A stretch of 64,000 nucleotides of DNA from Citricoccus zhacaiensis (GCF_014645315.1 NZ_BMLQ01000004.1:248001-312000), one strand, 5' to 3'; shown: positions 54,667 to 64,000, numbered from the stretch's first letter. Numbers and translations are program-made. Notes: a model not told the origin generated them from the sequence alone.

Positions 54667-56115
54667 GTGAGTACTCCAGCAACCTCCAGCGCAACCCAAC
54701 CCGTCAAGCCGTCGCCCACCCGGCGCCTGCCCGGCTGGATGACCAACTTCGGCGTGCAGATCCTCGCCGCCCTGGTCCTCGGTCTGGTCCTGGGCCTCAC
54801 GGCCCGTTCCACCGGGCACACGGCGGACAGCCCGAACGGCCTCGGCACCACCCTGGAGGTGCTCGGCTCCAGCTACATCTCCCTGCTGCGCGCCGCCGTC
54901 GTACCGCTGGTGTTCTTCGCCGTGGTCGCCTCGATCGCCAATCTGGCCAAGGTGACCAACGCTGCCCGGCTGGCCGCCAAGACACTGCTCTGGTTCGCCA
55001 TCACCTCGCTGATCGCCGTGGTCATCGGCATCATCCTCGGCGCGGTCATGCAGCCGGGCGTCGGCACCGGGCAGTCCGCGCCGCCGGAGTACGAGGGCAA
55101 GACCGGCAGTTGGTGGGCCTTCCTGCAAGGGCTGATCCCGTCCAACTTCCTGGGACTCTCCGCCAGCACCACCGCCGGCGAGGACGGCTCGATGTCCACC
55201 TCCGTCAGCTTCAACGTGCTGCAGGTGCTGGTCATCTCGATCGCCGTGGGCGTGGCCGCCCTCAAGCTCGGCGAGAAGGCCAAGCCGTTCCTGGACTTCT
55301 CGGCCTCGATGCTGGAGGTCATCCAGAAGGTGCTGTGGTGGATCATCCGCATCGCCCCGATCGGCACCGTCGGCCTGATCGGCAATGCCGTGGCCTCCTA
55401 CGGCTGGGACACCATGGGCACACTGGCCAAGTTCGTGGCCGCCATCTACGTGGGCCTGGCAATCGTGCTGCTCGTGGTCTATCCGCTGCTCGCCAAGTTC
55501 CACGGCCTGTCCATCCGCCAGTACTTCACGGGCATGTGGCCGGCTTTCCAGATGGGCTTCGTCTCCCGGTCCTCCATCGGCACCCTGCCGGTGACCCAGC
55601 GCGTGGCCGAGCGGAACTTCGGTGTCCCCCGCGGCTACGCCTCCTTCGCCGTCCCCCTCGGCGCCACCACCAAGATGGACGGCTGTGCCGCGATCTACCC
55701 GGCCATCGCCGCGATGTTCGTGGCCCAGTTCTTCGGCATCAATCTGGCCTGGAGCGACTACCTGCTGATCATCCTGGTCTCCGTCCTGGGCTCCGCGGCC
55801 ACCGCGGGCACCACCGGCGGCGTTGTGATGCTCACGCTCACCCTCTCCACGCTGGGACTGCCGCTGGCCGGCGTCGGGCTCCTGCTCGCCGTGGACCCGA
55901 TCGTGGACATGGGCCGCACCGGCGTCAACGTGGTGGGCCAGGCGCTGGTTCCCGCACTGGTGTCCAAGCAGGAGGGCATCCTGGATGAGGACAAGTACAA
56001 CGCGTCCCGCACCGGCGGCAACCTGCTCGCCGATGATGAGGCTCCGCTTGAGACCAATGACGACGGCGGCGCCGGCACCGGTGCGGAACGCGAGAGCGAG
56101 TCGTCCCGCGCCTGA
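54667..56115 (+). CDS. Dicarboxylate/amino acid:cation symporter (DAACS family)
   Basis: A 482-residue symporter of the GltP/DctA family with eight helices and two hairpins. Signature parts: serine-rich re-entrant loop SRSSIGTLP, VPLGATTKMDGCA (a variant of the PLGATINMDG motif), and DRTGVNVVGQA-like VDMGRTGVNVVGQALV in helix 8. Imports glutamate, aspartate or C4-dicarboxylates with Na+ or H+. GTG start at 54667 is six bases after TACGCT; an AGGAGGT also lies 13 bases upstream. The tail is acidic. Confidence 0.92.
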   Translation: MSTPATSSATQPVKPSPTRRLPGWMTNFGVQILAALVLGLVLGLTARSTGHTADSPNGLGTTLEVLGSSYISLLRAAVVPLVFFAVVASIANLAKVTNAARLAAKTLLWFAITSLIAVVIGIILGAVMQPGVGTGQSAPPEYEGKTGSWWAFLQGLIPSNFLGLSASTTAGEDGSMSTSVSFNVLQVLVISIAVGVAALKLGEKAKPFLDFSASMLEVIQKVLWWIIRIAPIGTVGLIGNAVASYGWDTMGTLAKFVAAIYVGLAIVLLVVYPLLAKFHGLSIRQYFTGMWPAFQMGFVSRSSIGTLPVTQRVAERNFGVPRGYASFAVPLGATTKMDGCAAIYPAIAAMFVAQFFGINLAWSDYLLIILVSVLGSAATAGTTGGVVMLTLTLSTLGLPLAGVGLLLAVDPIVDMGRTGVNVVGQALVPALVSKQEGILDEDKYNASRTGGNLLADDEAPLETNDDGGAGTGAERESESSRA

Positions 56116-56169
56116 GCGTGCCCCGAAGTCGCTATCGGCCAGACGTCTGCGGCCGTTAGTGTGGATCCC

Positions 56170-56205
56170 ATGAGTCCGCAGAGAACCACGTCTGACCAGA
56201 GCTGA
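56170..56205 (+). CDS. Leaderless 11-codon leader ORF in front of the M23 peptidase
   Basis: TAGTGT (56157-56162), seven bases, then ATG: the leaderless pattern of this window. The ORF reads MSPQRTTSDQS and stops at TGA 56203-56205, whose last base is the first base of the M23 ATG (TGATG). Too short for the usual gene finders. Likely a leader peptide that couples or gates translation of the peptidase. Proposed from pattern only. Confidence 0.45.
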   Translation: MSPQRTTSDQS

Positions 56206-57122
56206 TGCCGTCCCACAGTCCCCGGGGCGGCGGTTCACTCCGACGGGCCATCGCCCGATGGCAGACGTGGTGGGTCCGGCTCTTCATCGTGATGGTGCTG
56301 GTGATGTCCGTGGCGCCGGTCCCCCGCCTGTGGGCCGTGGTGTGCATGCTGGTTCCCCTGGTGCTGTTCTGCGTGCGCCCACCGGCGCAACGAGGGGATC
56401 CCGTCGACATGCATGTGCCAGTGCGCGGCCGGTGGATCGCCTGCAACAGTCCCGGATCACGGGTCCCCAGCCACGGGGTACGCGCCCACGGCCAGATGTA
56501 CGCCGTGGACCTCCTCCTGGACGCCGCGGACGAGGCCACAGACGACTCCACGGACACAGCCCCCTCCCCGGGTTGGTCCCTCCGTGGGCGCGAACCCGAG
56601 GGCTACCCGAGCTACGGGGCGCCGGTCTTCGCCATGGCCTCCGGGACAGTGGTCCACGTGACTGATCACCTGCGGGACCATCGGGCCCGCGATTCATGGC
56701 CCACCCTGATCTGGATGATGATTCTCGAGGGATTCCTCCGCGTCCTCGGTGGAGCTCGGAGCATCCTGGGCAATCGGGTGATCGTCCGGCACGACAACGG
56801 CACCTATGCGGCGTACGCGCATCTGCGGCACGGTTCGGCCGCTGTCCGCCCGGGCGGCCGTGTGGACGCCGGCCAACTGCTCGGACAGGTCGGCAACACC
56901 GGGAACACCTCCGAGCCGCACCTCCACGTCCAGCTCATGGACCGGTCCCGCCCGGAGAGCGCCGCAGGCATTCCGATGCACTGGTCGGGAGTGGAGATCG
57001 ACGACCAGCGGCTCAGTCATCGCTGGGCCACCGGATACGCGAAGCCCAGCGCAGTGCCGGACTTCCCTGCCAATGGTCAGATCTTCGAGGCCACGGCCCC
57101 GCAGGAGCACCACGTGCGCTGA
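56205..57122 (+). CDS. M23 family metallopeptidase, membrane-anchored
   Basis: A 305-residue peptidase. Two N-terminal helices (about 27-43 and 45-60) anchor it outside the membrane. The LytM domain has Zn ligands His/Asp in RAHGQMYAVDLL and His in EPHLHVQLMD, with YAAYAHLRHGS and GQVGNTGNTSEPHLH as the family core. A 40-residue insertion separates the two parts. Cleaves peptidoglycan cross-links or acts in wall remodelling. The start overlaps the leader ORF stop; no Shine-Dalgarno is evident. Confidence 0.88.
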   Translation: MPSHSPRGGGSLRRAIARWQTWWVRLFIVMVLVMSVAPVPRLWAVVCMLVPLVLFCVRPPAQRGDPVDMHVPVRGRWIACNSPGSRVPSHGVRAHGQMYAVDLLLDAADEATDDSTDTAPSPGWSLRGREPEGYPSYGAPVFAMASGTVVHVTDHLRDHRARDSWPTLIWMMILEGFLRVLGGARSILGNRVIVRHDNGTYAAYAHLRHGSAAVRPGGRVDAGQLLGQVGNTGNTSEPHLHVQLMDRSRPESAAGIPMHWSGVEIDDQRLSHRWATGYAKPSAVPDFPANGQIFEATAPQEHHVR

Positions 57123-57175
57123 CAACACAGAGGGGCCCCGGCATGCATCGCGCATGCCGGGGCCCCTCTGTGTTG
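57123..57175. terminator. 24-bp perfect stem bidirectional terminator
   Basis: The arms 57123-57146 and 57152-57175 pair at all 24 positions around a 5-base loop, between the convergent M23 and groEL genes. It overlaps the M23 stop. One of the strongest hairpins in the window. Confidence 0.92.
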
Positions 57176-57196
57176 GACCTCAGGTGGGACTCGAGG

Positions 57197-58852
<1,656 letters not shown>

Positions 58853-58925
58853 TCAAGGTGCGCGGCCGGCGTCGTGCGCTGGTTCAACGAGAACCACCAC
58901 GAACGACGGCGGCGCGGGACGCCCG

Positions 58926-58960
58926 CAGGCCCGGCCGGCTCAGGTGCCTGGCCGGGCCTG
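58926..58960 (-). other. Hairpin in the groES-groEL spacer
   Basis: CAGGCCCGGCC and GGCCGGGCCTG pair perfectly around a 13-base loop in the 203-base gap between groES and groEL. No U-tract follows in the transcript direction, so attenuation or an RNA processing site is more likely than termination. The rest of the gap shows no gene. Confidence 0.5.
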
Positions 58961-58995
58961 GGCGCGTCCGCCGGACGCTCGGGTCCGGCGCAGAG

Positions 58996-59292
58996 TCACT
59001 TGGTGACGATGGCCAGCACGTCGCGGGCGGAGAGCACGAGGTACTCTTCGCCGCCGACCTTGACCTCGGTGCCGCCGTACTTGGAGTACAGGACCACGTC
59101 GCCCTCGGCCACGTCGACCGGGATGCGGTTGCCCTTGTCATCGATGCGGCCGGCGCCGACGGCCACGACCTGGCCCTCCTGCGGCTTCTCCTTGGCGGTG
59201 TCCGGGATCACCAGGCCGGAAGCGGTGGTCTGCTCGGCTTCCAACGGACGGACAACAATACGATCCTCAAGGGGCTTGATAGAGACAGACAC
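58996..59292 (-). CDS. groES: Co-chaperonin GroES
   Basis: A 98-residue Gro[18 protein letters not shown] start, mobile loop [20 protein letters not shown], and the roof loop; ends DVLAIVTK. Caps GroEL. ATG at 59292 follows AAGGAGAGT. Expression is from a promoter 160 bases upstream that contains two CIRCE elements. Confidence 0.97.
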   Translation of the reverse strand: MSVSIKPLEDRIVVRPLEAEQTTASGLVIPDTAKEKPQEGQVVAVGAGRIDDKGNRIPVDVAEGDVVLYSKYGGTEVKVGGEEYLVLSARDVLAIVTK

Positions 59293-59417
59293 GTCTGTAC
59301 TCTCCTTCTTTTGGGTGGGCCACCCGAGCGTGCGGGCAGCCAGCGTCTATGGATGGTGTTGTGCGCCGGAGGCTGGCCAACCGTCGTCGCGGGTGCCGGA
59401 TGGCAGGTCCTTCAGGC

Positions 59418-59444
59418 TTAGCACCCGGTGCCCCGGAGTGCCAG
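59418..59444. promoter_or_regulatory. CIRCE element 2 (downstream copy) of groES
   Basis: TTAGCACCC-N9-GAGTGCCAG, a slightly degenerate CIRCE, downstream of the -10 hexamer in the direction of groES. Together with the upstream copy it makes a double HrcA operator. Confidence 0.8.
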
Positions 59445-59449
59445 AAATG

Positions 59450-59478
59450 ACTCTAGGCCGGGTTTAGCACTCGGTCAA
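59450..59478 (-). promoter_or_regulatory. groES promoter TTGACC-N17-TAGAGT
   Basis: Minus-strand -35 TTGACC (59473-59478) lies inside the upstream CIRCE spacer, followed after exactly 17 bases by -10 TAGAGT (59450-59455). HrcA binding would block the -35. Confidence 0.8.
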
Positions 59479-59490
59479 GGTGAGTGCCAG
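59464..59490. promoter_or_regulatory. CIRCE element 1 (upstream copy) of groES
   Basis: TTAGCACTC-N9-GAGTGCCAG, one mismatch in the pairing from an ideal CIRCE. It overlaps the -35 of the groES promoter. Confidence 0.9.
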
Positions 59491-59507
59491 AGGGTGACGT
59501 TCAAAGC

Positions 59508-60026
59508 TCAGGCGCTCCGGCGGGCCCGGAAGATCCCGACGGCGGCCACGCACAGTCCCGCGAAGGCCGCACCGAGCGCGATCAGCGGCCCGGTCAGGGG
59601 AACCCAGACGACATCCCTGCGGATGGAGTCTGCCGCCTCGGAGTCGGAGAGCATGTCCCCGCCGCCGAGGGTGAAGGTCCCGGCCACGAACACCTGGGCG
59701 ATCACCGTGATGATGAGCAGGAGTGCCGCCACCACCCCGACGCCCATCGAGACGTAGAGCAGGCCCTTGCACCAGAGCGGGGCGGAGGCGGCCTGCTGGG
59801 AAGCACGCGAGGTGCGGCCGACATCCCGCCGAGGGGCACCCGAGGTGAGGGGCGAAGCGTCCGCGGCGCCGGCGTCGAAGTCGGTGCCGGGATCAGGCTG
59901 GTCGTCCTCGAATCGGCCGAAGAAGTCAAAGCCGGTCTCGCCGTCCCCGCCCCGGTCCGGATCCAGGTGGCCCCGATGGCGCGTGGATGCGGGCAACGGC
60001 GAGCGCGGAGCGGGACGGTCAGGCAT
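59508..60026 (-). CDS. Hypothetical membrane protein (two helices)
   Basis: A 172-residue protein. The N-terminal 85 residues are charged and disordered, with [18 protein letters not shown]; then helix 1 (about 92-116, [22 protein letters not shown]) and helix 2 (about 143-164) frame a short external loop. No family recognised. ATG at 60026 follows TAGGCT by six bases (leaderless). Its 3' end is 18 bases from the groES CIRCE. Confidence 0.7.
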   Translation of the reverse strand: MPDRPAPRSPLPASTRHRGHLDPDRGGDGETGFDFFGRFEDDQPDPGTDFDAGAADASPLTSGAPRRDVGRTSRASQQAASAPLWCKGLLYVSMGVGVVAALLLIITVIAQVFVAGTFTLGGGDMLSDSEAADSIRRDVVWVPLTGPLIALGAAFAGLCVAAVGIFRARRSA

Positions 60027-60081
60027 GGTTCCAGCCTACCGGTGTGCCCACTGCTGCGTAGGGACATGTGGACCGCCGGCC

Positions 60082-60131
60082 GGGGCACTGGGAGGCTCTG
60101 GCCGGCGGGGCACTGGGAGGCTCTGGCCGGC
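60082..60131. repeat. Two tandem 25-bp repeats
   Basis: The 25-bp unit (60082-60106, beginning GGGGCACTGGGAGG) is repeated exactly at 60107-60131, with a partial third start. It lies in the 173-base gap between divergent genes 60026 and 60200. Unlikely to code. Confidence 0.85.
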
Positions 60132-60199
60132 GGGGTCCCGGGGTGGGCGCAGAGGCGCTGGTGGGATCGCGGAGCAGGGCCTGCCGGTACCGTGGATCC

Positions 60200-61723
60200 G
60201 TGGCTTCCTCCTCGCATGACTCTCACTCCACCCACTCCGCTCCGGGCGGTCCGGCTCGCGCCTCCGCAACGGACTCCACGCAGGACGACACGGTGCTGAT
60301 GCCCGTGCTGACCCCAGAGGGATGGTCGTTGCTGAACTCGCTGGACGGGTACCGGGAGTCAGAGGCCCTGGCACTGTCGACTCGCCTGCGGGGCGAGGGG
60401 CATGCACCGGAGCTGGTGGCGGCCGTGCTGACCCAGCTGAAGTTCCGCTCGAAGGCCGCGGCCAAGTTCGGGCCGTTCGCCGGGCACATGGTCTTCACGC
60501 GGGCCGGTCTGGAGCAGGCCACGCGGATGAGCGTGGCCGCCTTGCATGCCGGTCGTTTCGCTGCCGCCGGAGTGGGGTCTGTGGCCGACCTGGGCTGTGG
60601 GATCGGCGCCGATGCCATGGCCCTGGCCGCACTCGACCTGGAGGTCACCGCTGTGGAGCGGGACGAGACCGTGGCCGCCGCCGCGACCATCAACCTCATG
60701 CCGTTCCCGAATGCGTCCGTGGTCTGCGCCGACGCCGAGGAGTGGCTGGCGGCGCTGGACGGAGCCAGTGGGGACGGTGCGGCCGCCACTAGCGCACGGC
60801 CCGGGGGGTTCTGGCTCGACCCGGCCCGGCGCGTGGTGTCCTCGTCCGGCTCCTCCCGGGTCTTCGACCCCGAGGCTTTCTCCCCTCCCCTGTCCTTCGT
60901 GGAACGGCTGGCCGATACCGGTGCGCCCGTGGGCGTGAAGCTCGGGCCGGCCTTGCCGCACGACTCCGTGCCGGCGGATTGCGAGGCACAGTGGGTGTCC
61001 GTGGACGGGTCCCTGACCGAGGCCGTGCTGTGGTTCAACGCGCTGGCCCGCCCGGGGGTCCGCCGGTCGGCGTTGGTCTTGGGTGGCGGCTCTGTGGCGA
61101 CCGGCGGTGATCGCGCGTCGGGAGCGGGGGGCGCGGGGCCGGCGTCGAGCGCTGAGGGTGTGCCGGCCGCGGGGGGCGCGGGGCCGGCGTCGAGCGCTGA
61201 GGGTGGCAGGTCTCCGGCTGAACTGTCCTCCGCCGCAGACTTCGGCGACTCCCCCGCAGTGCCCGTGGCCGGGCTCGAGGGACTGACGGACTACCTCTAC
61301 GAGCCCGATCCGGCTGTGATCCGCGCCGGACTCGTCGCGGACCTGATCGACCGGGAGTTCACCGCCGTGGGCGGGCGGTTGCTGGACGAGCACATCGCGT
61401 ACTTCTGCGCGGATGATGCCGTGGACACTCCCTTCGCGACGGGTTACCGGGTCCTGGAGGTCATGCCGTACAAGGTCAAGGGCCTGCGGCGCTGGGTCAA
61501 GGAGACCGGCGTGACGCGGCTGGACATCAAGAAGCGCGGCGTGGATGTCACGCCCGAGGAGCTTCGCCGCCTGCTCATGTCCGGCCAGGGCAAAGGGAGC
61601 AAGGGCGGTAAGGGCGCTGGCCAGGGCAAGGGCGGCAAGGGCGCTGGCCGCCACGCGACCCTGGTGCTGACGCGCATCGGCGAGGAGCGGGTGGCCGTCG
61701 AGGTCGAACCCCTGCCCCGTTGA
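60200..61723 (+). CDS. Class I SAM-dependent methyltransferase with THUMP-like C-terminal domain
   Basis: A 507-residue protein. The SAM motif VADLGCGIGADAMALAAL, with acidic TAVERDE at the second strand and VVCADAEEWL at the third, defines a Rossmann methyltransferase; the N-terminal helix domain (LNSLDGYRESEALALSTRLR) and the C-terminal THUMP-like part (LLDEHIAYFCADDAVDT, YKVKGLRRWVKETGVTRLDI) complete it. Linker contains two exact 35-bp DNA repeats. A Lys/Gly tract (KGSKGGKGAGQGKGGKGAG) near the end suggests RNA binding. GTG start at 60200 is six bases after TACCGT (leaderless). Target RNA or protein unknown. Confidence 0.8.
   Translation: MASSSHDSHSTHSAPGGPARASATDSTQDDTVLMPVLTPEGWSLLNSLDGYRESEALALSTRLRGEGHAPELVAAVLTQLKFRSKAAAKFGPFAGHMVFTRAGLEQATRMSVAALHAGRFAAAGVGSVADLGCGIGADAMALAALDLEVTAVERDETVAAAATINLMPFPNASVVCADAEEWLAALDGASGDGAAATSARPGGFWLDPARRVVSSSGSSRVFDPEAFSPPLSFVERLADTGAPVGVKLGPALPHDSVPADCEAQWVSVDGSLTEAVLWFNALARPGVRRSALVLGGGSVATGGDRASGAGGAGPASSAEGVPAAGGAGPASSAEGGRSPAELSSAADFGDSPAVPVAGLEGLTDYLYEPDPAVIRAGLVADLIDREFTAVGGRLLDEHIAYFCADDAVDTPFATGYRVLEVMPYKVKGLRRWVKETGVTRLDIKKRGVDVTPEELRRLLMSGQGKGSKGGKGAGQGKGGKGAGRHATLVLTRIGEERVAVEVEPLPR
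61126..61205. repeat. In-frame 35-bp direct repeats (45-bp period) in the methyltransferase linker
   Basis: Bases 61126-61160 and 61171-61205 are identical; the period of 45 bases equals 15 codons, so the linker GGAGPASSAEG is encoded twice. Length variation here would not break the frame. Confidence 0.85.
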
Positions 61724-61775
61724 ACCCCACCATTGATCCCCTCCCCACCGCTGCCCCAACCGTTGCCCCCAACCG

Positions 61776-61833
61776 TTGAGTCTGGAGGGATTCACCGAAA
61801 TCGCGCCCTGGAGGTGATTCCCTCCAGACTCAA
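61776..61833. repeat. Hairpin element A (TTGAGTCTGGAGGGA family)
   Basis: TTGAGTCTGGAGGGATTCAC pairs with its reverse complement at the other end (15 bp, one T-T mismatch, 5 bp). It lies between the convergent methyltransferase and DUF559 genes. A sister element flanks the other side of the DUF559 gene. A short direct repeat CCCCAACCGTTG (61754-61765 and 61767-61778) touches its left edge. Confidence 0.85.
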
Positions 61834-61884
61834 GCGGACGATCACAGGCCGTCAGGCCGGGCCACCGCCCCCGCGGACCGAATC

Positions 61885-62823
61885 TCAGACGATGCCGAGC
61901 GCCTGACGGACCTCGCCGAGGAAGGCCTGCCACTGGTGGGACTCCAGGTCACGGCTGGTCAGCCTCAGCACGACCCACCCATCCTGATGCATGGTCCGGT
62001 CCCTTCCGATGTCCCGGTGCCATTGGTCCTTGTCGGCGCGGTGGTGGTCGCCCTCGTACTGGATACAGACCTTGAGATCCATCCAGGCCAGGTCCGGCTG
62101 GATCGTCTTCCCCGTGGACATTCGCAGGACGGGGTTGATGGCCGGTTCCGGCAGGCCCGCCTCCAGCAGCCGCATCCTGACGAGGCTCTCCGGCCGTGAA
62201 TCATGATGGGCGCGCAGGAGCTCTACGGCCTCACGGCACCGCACGATCCCCTTGACCTTGGGCCGGACCGCGATGGTCGCCTTGATTTCCTCCACGCTGC
62301 TCAGCGGATGAAGACCGGGCTCCCGTTGACCGGCGGGGCCGTTGCTCCGCTGCAACAGGCTGTCCCCGGCTGCCACAAGATCCTCGAATGACATCCTGGT
62401 GCCGGCAAGGTCGATCCACGTCCACGCCGGCGAGGTCACCCGCACCCCCACACGTTCGAGGATCTTCGCATGGGGTGGAAGCTGGTGGCCTTTGATCCCC
62501 TGACGCCAGGGCGGCCCGCCGTCCGTACGCCGCTTCGACAGATGGACCGGCGAGAATCCCGTGTTGCTCCAGGGCATCCACATCCCCCAGAGTGCGGCCG
62601 CCGTCTCGTGGGAGAACACCCCCTCAGGGTGGATGCCCTGGAGCAGTTTCAGGTAATGCGGCGAATCGGCCGGAGAGCCGGCGTGGCGCCAGATCGACTG
62701 GCTGACGGAGAGAACCCCAGGAGTGTGGAGGGCACGCCAGGGTAGAGACTGATCCTGGAGGATCCGGGACGAGAAATACGGTCCGGTCAACGCCGCGTGG
62801 AGCGGGTTCTGTGGTTCGGGCAT
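61885..62823 (-). CDS. DUF559-like (Vsr-fold) endonuclease domain protein
   Basis: A 312-residue protein. The N-terminal two thirds resemble AbiEi-type antitoxin/DUF559-associated regions (FSHETAAALWGMWMP). The C-terminal nuclease-like domain has PDLAWMD, KVCIQYEGDHHR, DIGRDRTMHQDGW and VVLRLTSRDL, the very-short-patch-repair fold pattern with PD and YEGD acidic residues. Such proteins are frequent in actinobacteria, mostly of unknown role. Monocistronic, flanked on both sides by matching hairpins. Confidence 0.75.
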   Translation of the reverse strand: MPEPQNPLHAALTGPYFSSRILQDQSLPWRALHTPGVLSVSQSIWRHAGSPADSPHYLKLLQGIHPEGVFSHETAAALWGMWMPWSNTGFSPVHLSKRRTDGGPPWRQGIKGHQLPPHAKILERVGVRVTSPAWTWIDLAGTRMSFEDLVAAGDSLLQRSNGPAGQREPGLHPLSSVEEIKATIAVRPKVKGIVRCREAVELLRAHHDSRPESLVRMRLLEAGLPEPAINPVLRMSTGKTIQPDLAWMDLKVCIQYEGDHHRADKDQWHRDIGRDRTMHQDGWVVLRLTSRDLESHQWQAFLGEVRQALGIV

Positions 62824-62944
62824 GCCCCAAGGGTCGAACAGACCGCGGTGCTCAGGCCGCTATCCCACCGCCGTATGTGGACAGAACCGTCCGATCAGGG
62901 ACCTGTGGAGTGATCCGGCGACACCGAGCCCGCCGCCACCCCGC

Positions 62945-63005
62945 GTTGAGTCTGGAGGGATTCACGGAAAACGGCCACATTCCGGTGAATCCCTCCAGAC
63001 TCAAC
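62945..63005. repeat. Hairpin element B (TTGAGTCTGGAGGGA family)
   Basis: A 21-bp perfect stem (62945-62965 with 62985-63005) whose first 21 bases match element A. It sits between the DUF559 5' end and the 3' end of the iron ABC operon, and could also terminate that operon. Confidence 0.88.
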
Positions 63006-63017
63006 ATCAGAGGGAGG

Positions 63018-63773
63018 TCAGTAGTAGACGGCCAGGCGGCTCTCGGGCCCCTCGATCACGCGAACCGGCGTGGAGAACACCCGCGTCAGCACCTCGTCAG
63101 TGATGATCTCTGAGGGCGTGCCGAACTCGGTGACCTTGCCGTCGTTCATGGCGAGGATCCAGTCGGCATAACGGGAGGCGAAGTTGATGTCATGCAGCAC
63201 GATCACCACGGTGCGCCCGAGCTCGTCAGCAGCACGGCGCAGCTGCTTCATCATCTGGACGGAGTGCTGCATGTCCAGGTTGTTCAGCGGCTCGTCCAGC
63301 AGCACGTAGTCGGTGTTCTGCGCCAGGACCATGGCCACGTAGGCGCGTTGGCGCTGGCCGCCGGAGAGCTGGTCCAGGTAGCGGTTCTCCAGCTTGTCCA
63401 GGCTGAGGAAGTCGATGGCCTCGGAGATGTACTTCTCGTCCTCCGCCGTCAGCCGGCCCTTGGAATAGGGGAACCGCCCGAAGCCCACCAGCTGCCGCAC
63501 GGTCAGCCGGGTCACGAAGTGGTTCTCCTGGCGCAGGATGGACAGGATCTTGGCCACTGCCTTGGACGGGGCGTTGACGATGTCCTGCCCCGCCACCTGG
63601 ATCTGCCCGGCGTCCACCTTGAGCAGCCGCCCGATCATGGTGAGGATGGTGGACTTGCCGGCACCGTTGGGCCCTACGAGGGCGGTGATCCCGCCCCGGG
63701 GCAGTTCCACGCTGACGGGCCCGATCTGGGTCTCGTCGCCGTAGCTCTTCTGAACGCCGTCGAGTGTGATCAC
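63018..63773 (-). CDS. Iron-siderophore ABC transporter, ATP-binding protein
   Basis: A 251-residue ATPase of the FepC/YclP/CeuD type. Walker A GPNGAGKST, Q-loop ILRQENHF, signature LSGGQRQRAYVAM, Walker B YVLLDEPLNNLDM, H-loop VLHDINFASRYAD. Drives uptake of ferric siderophore. GTG start at 63773 overlaps the upstream permease stop, so coupled. Last gene of its operon; hairpin B follows. Confidence 0.92.
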   Translation of the reverse strand: MITLDGVQKSYGDETQIGPVSVELPRGGITALVGPNGAGKSTILTMIGRLLKVDAGQIQVAGQDIVNAPSKAVAKILSILRQENHFVTRLTVRQLVGFGRFPYSKGRLTAEDEKYISEAIDFLSLDKLENRYLDQLSGGQRQRAYVAMVLAQNTDYVLLDEPLNNLDMQHSVQMMKQLRRAADELGRTVVIVLHDINFASRYADWILAMNDGKVTEFGTPSEIITDEVLTRVFSTPVRVIEGPESRLAVYY

Positions 63774-64000
63774 AGTCGGCCCTTTCGCATGATGACAATG
63801 AGGAACACGAGGCCGCCGACCAGCTCGATGATGATGGTCACGGCACCTTCCGCGTAGAAGATGTTCCGGAGGACGAAGTAGGCCACGGACAGGATCGTGT
63901 AGCCGATCAGCACGGCCACGGGCAGGATGAGCCGGTGGTCGTAGGTGTCCGTGAACTGGTAGGCCAGCGTCGCCACGAGGAAGCCGAGGAACGTCATCGG
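63770..64000 (-). CDS. Iron-siderophore ABC transporter permease (FecCD family), C-terminal part
   Basis: Only the last 76 or so residues are in the window: two helices and the FecCD C-terminal motif GGLVFLIVIMRKGRL (family: GGPxFxxLLxR). Orientation and overlap with the ATPase (GTGA) fit an uptake operon extending past the right edge. Confidence 0.85.
   Translation of the reverse strand, partial: PMTFLGFLVATLAYQFTDTYDHRLILPVAVLIGYTILSVAYFVLRNIFYAEGAVTIIIELVGGLVFLIVIMRKGRL

Noticed and set aside
57123..57175. Long palindrome as a transposon terminal repeat or origin
   Set aside because: It is single-copy here and sits exactly between convergent genes; a terminator explains it.

Overview
This 64-kb window is a high-GC, gene-dense chromosomal segment of an actinobacterium, most probably a Micrococcaceae member (Micrococcus, Citricoccus, Kocuria or Arthrobacter type). 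The evidence is the codon use, the paired guaB and GuaB-like (GuaB3) genes, a class E sortase, SURF1, a GuaA, an xseAB pair, a groES-groEL operon under two CIRCE elements, and the fthC/rimJ/SepX-GlpR/FmdB neighbourhood. I saw no rRNA, tRNA, CRISPR array, insertion sequence or prophage. Taxonomy below family is a guess.

Layout. 1-3.1 kb: a leftward accessory-looking operon (cupin XRE regulator, stand-alone B3/B4 protein, PLP lyase, DapA-like lyase) with an operator over its start. 3.2-7.1 kb: YchF GTPase, a divergent unknown gene, an amidase and a macrodomain protein. 7.3-11 kb: an ABC-2 exporter co-transcribed with a DesK/DesR-like two-component system. 11-15 kb: DASS carboxylate transporter, RmuC, NADPH:FMN reductase. 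15-20 kb: RGG-rich DEAD-box helicase, then ispH-gntK-gntP. 20-25.5 kb: membrane protein, xseAB, a PfpI/DJ-1 protein, and an OFA-type MFS carrier with its tiny partner. 25.5-29.4 kb: PPK2, alanine aminotransferase, osmolyte-binding-like lipoprotein, NUDIX. 29.4-35.6 kb: helical-repeat protein, an Asp/Trp-tailed exported protein with its own two-component system, and a phosphotransferase. 35.6-39.7 kb: SepX/GlpR-like, RimJ-like, 5-FTHF cyclo-ligase, FmdB under a CIRCE, CpaB/RcpC-like protein. 39.7-45.5 kb: a 1332-residue helicase/nuclease-like protein with damaged catalytic motifs, and guaA. 45.5-54.5 kb: MFS, a broken AEC transporter, DUF3817, SURF1, glpD, GuaB3, guaB, sortase. 54.7-59.5 kb: DAACS symporter, M23 peptidase with a leader ORF, groEL, groES. 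59.5-64 kb: membrane protein, THUMP-like methyltransferase, a DUF559 endonuclease between two matching hairpins, and the end of an iron-siderophore ABC operon.

A recurring regulatory theme is leaderless initiation: about eighteen starts have a TANNNT -10 hexamer ending 5-8 bases before the start codon and no ribosome-binding site, and this pattern was used to choose several starts. The points most worth a second look are the hairpin-flanked DUF559 gene, the CIRCE in front of fmdB, the pseudo-helicase, the leader ORF before the M23 peptidase, and the acidic-protein two-component operon.
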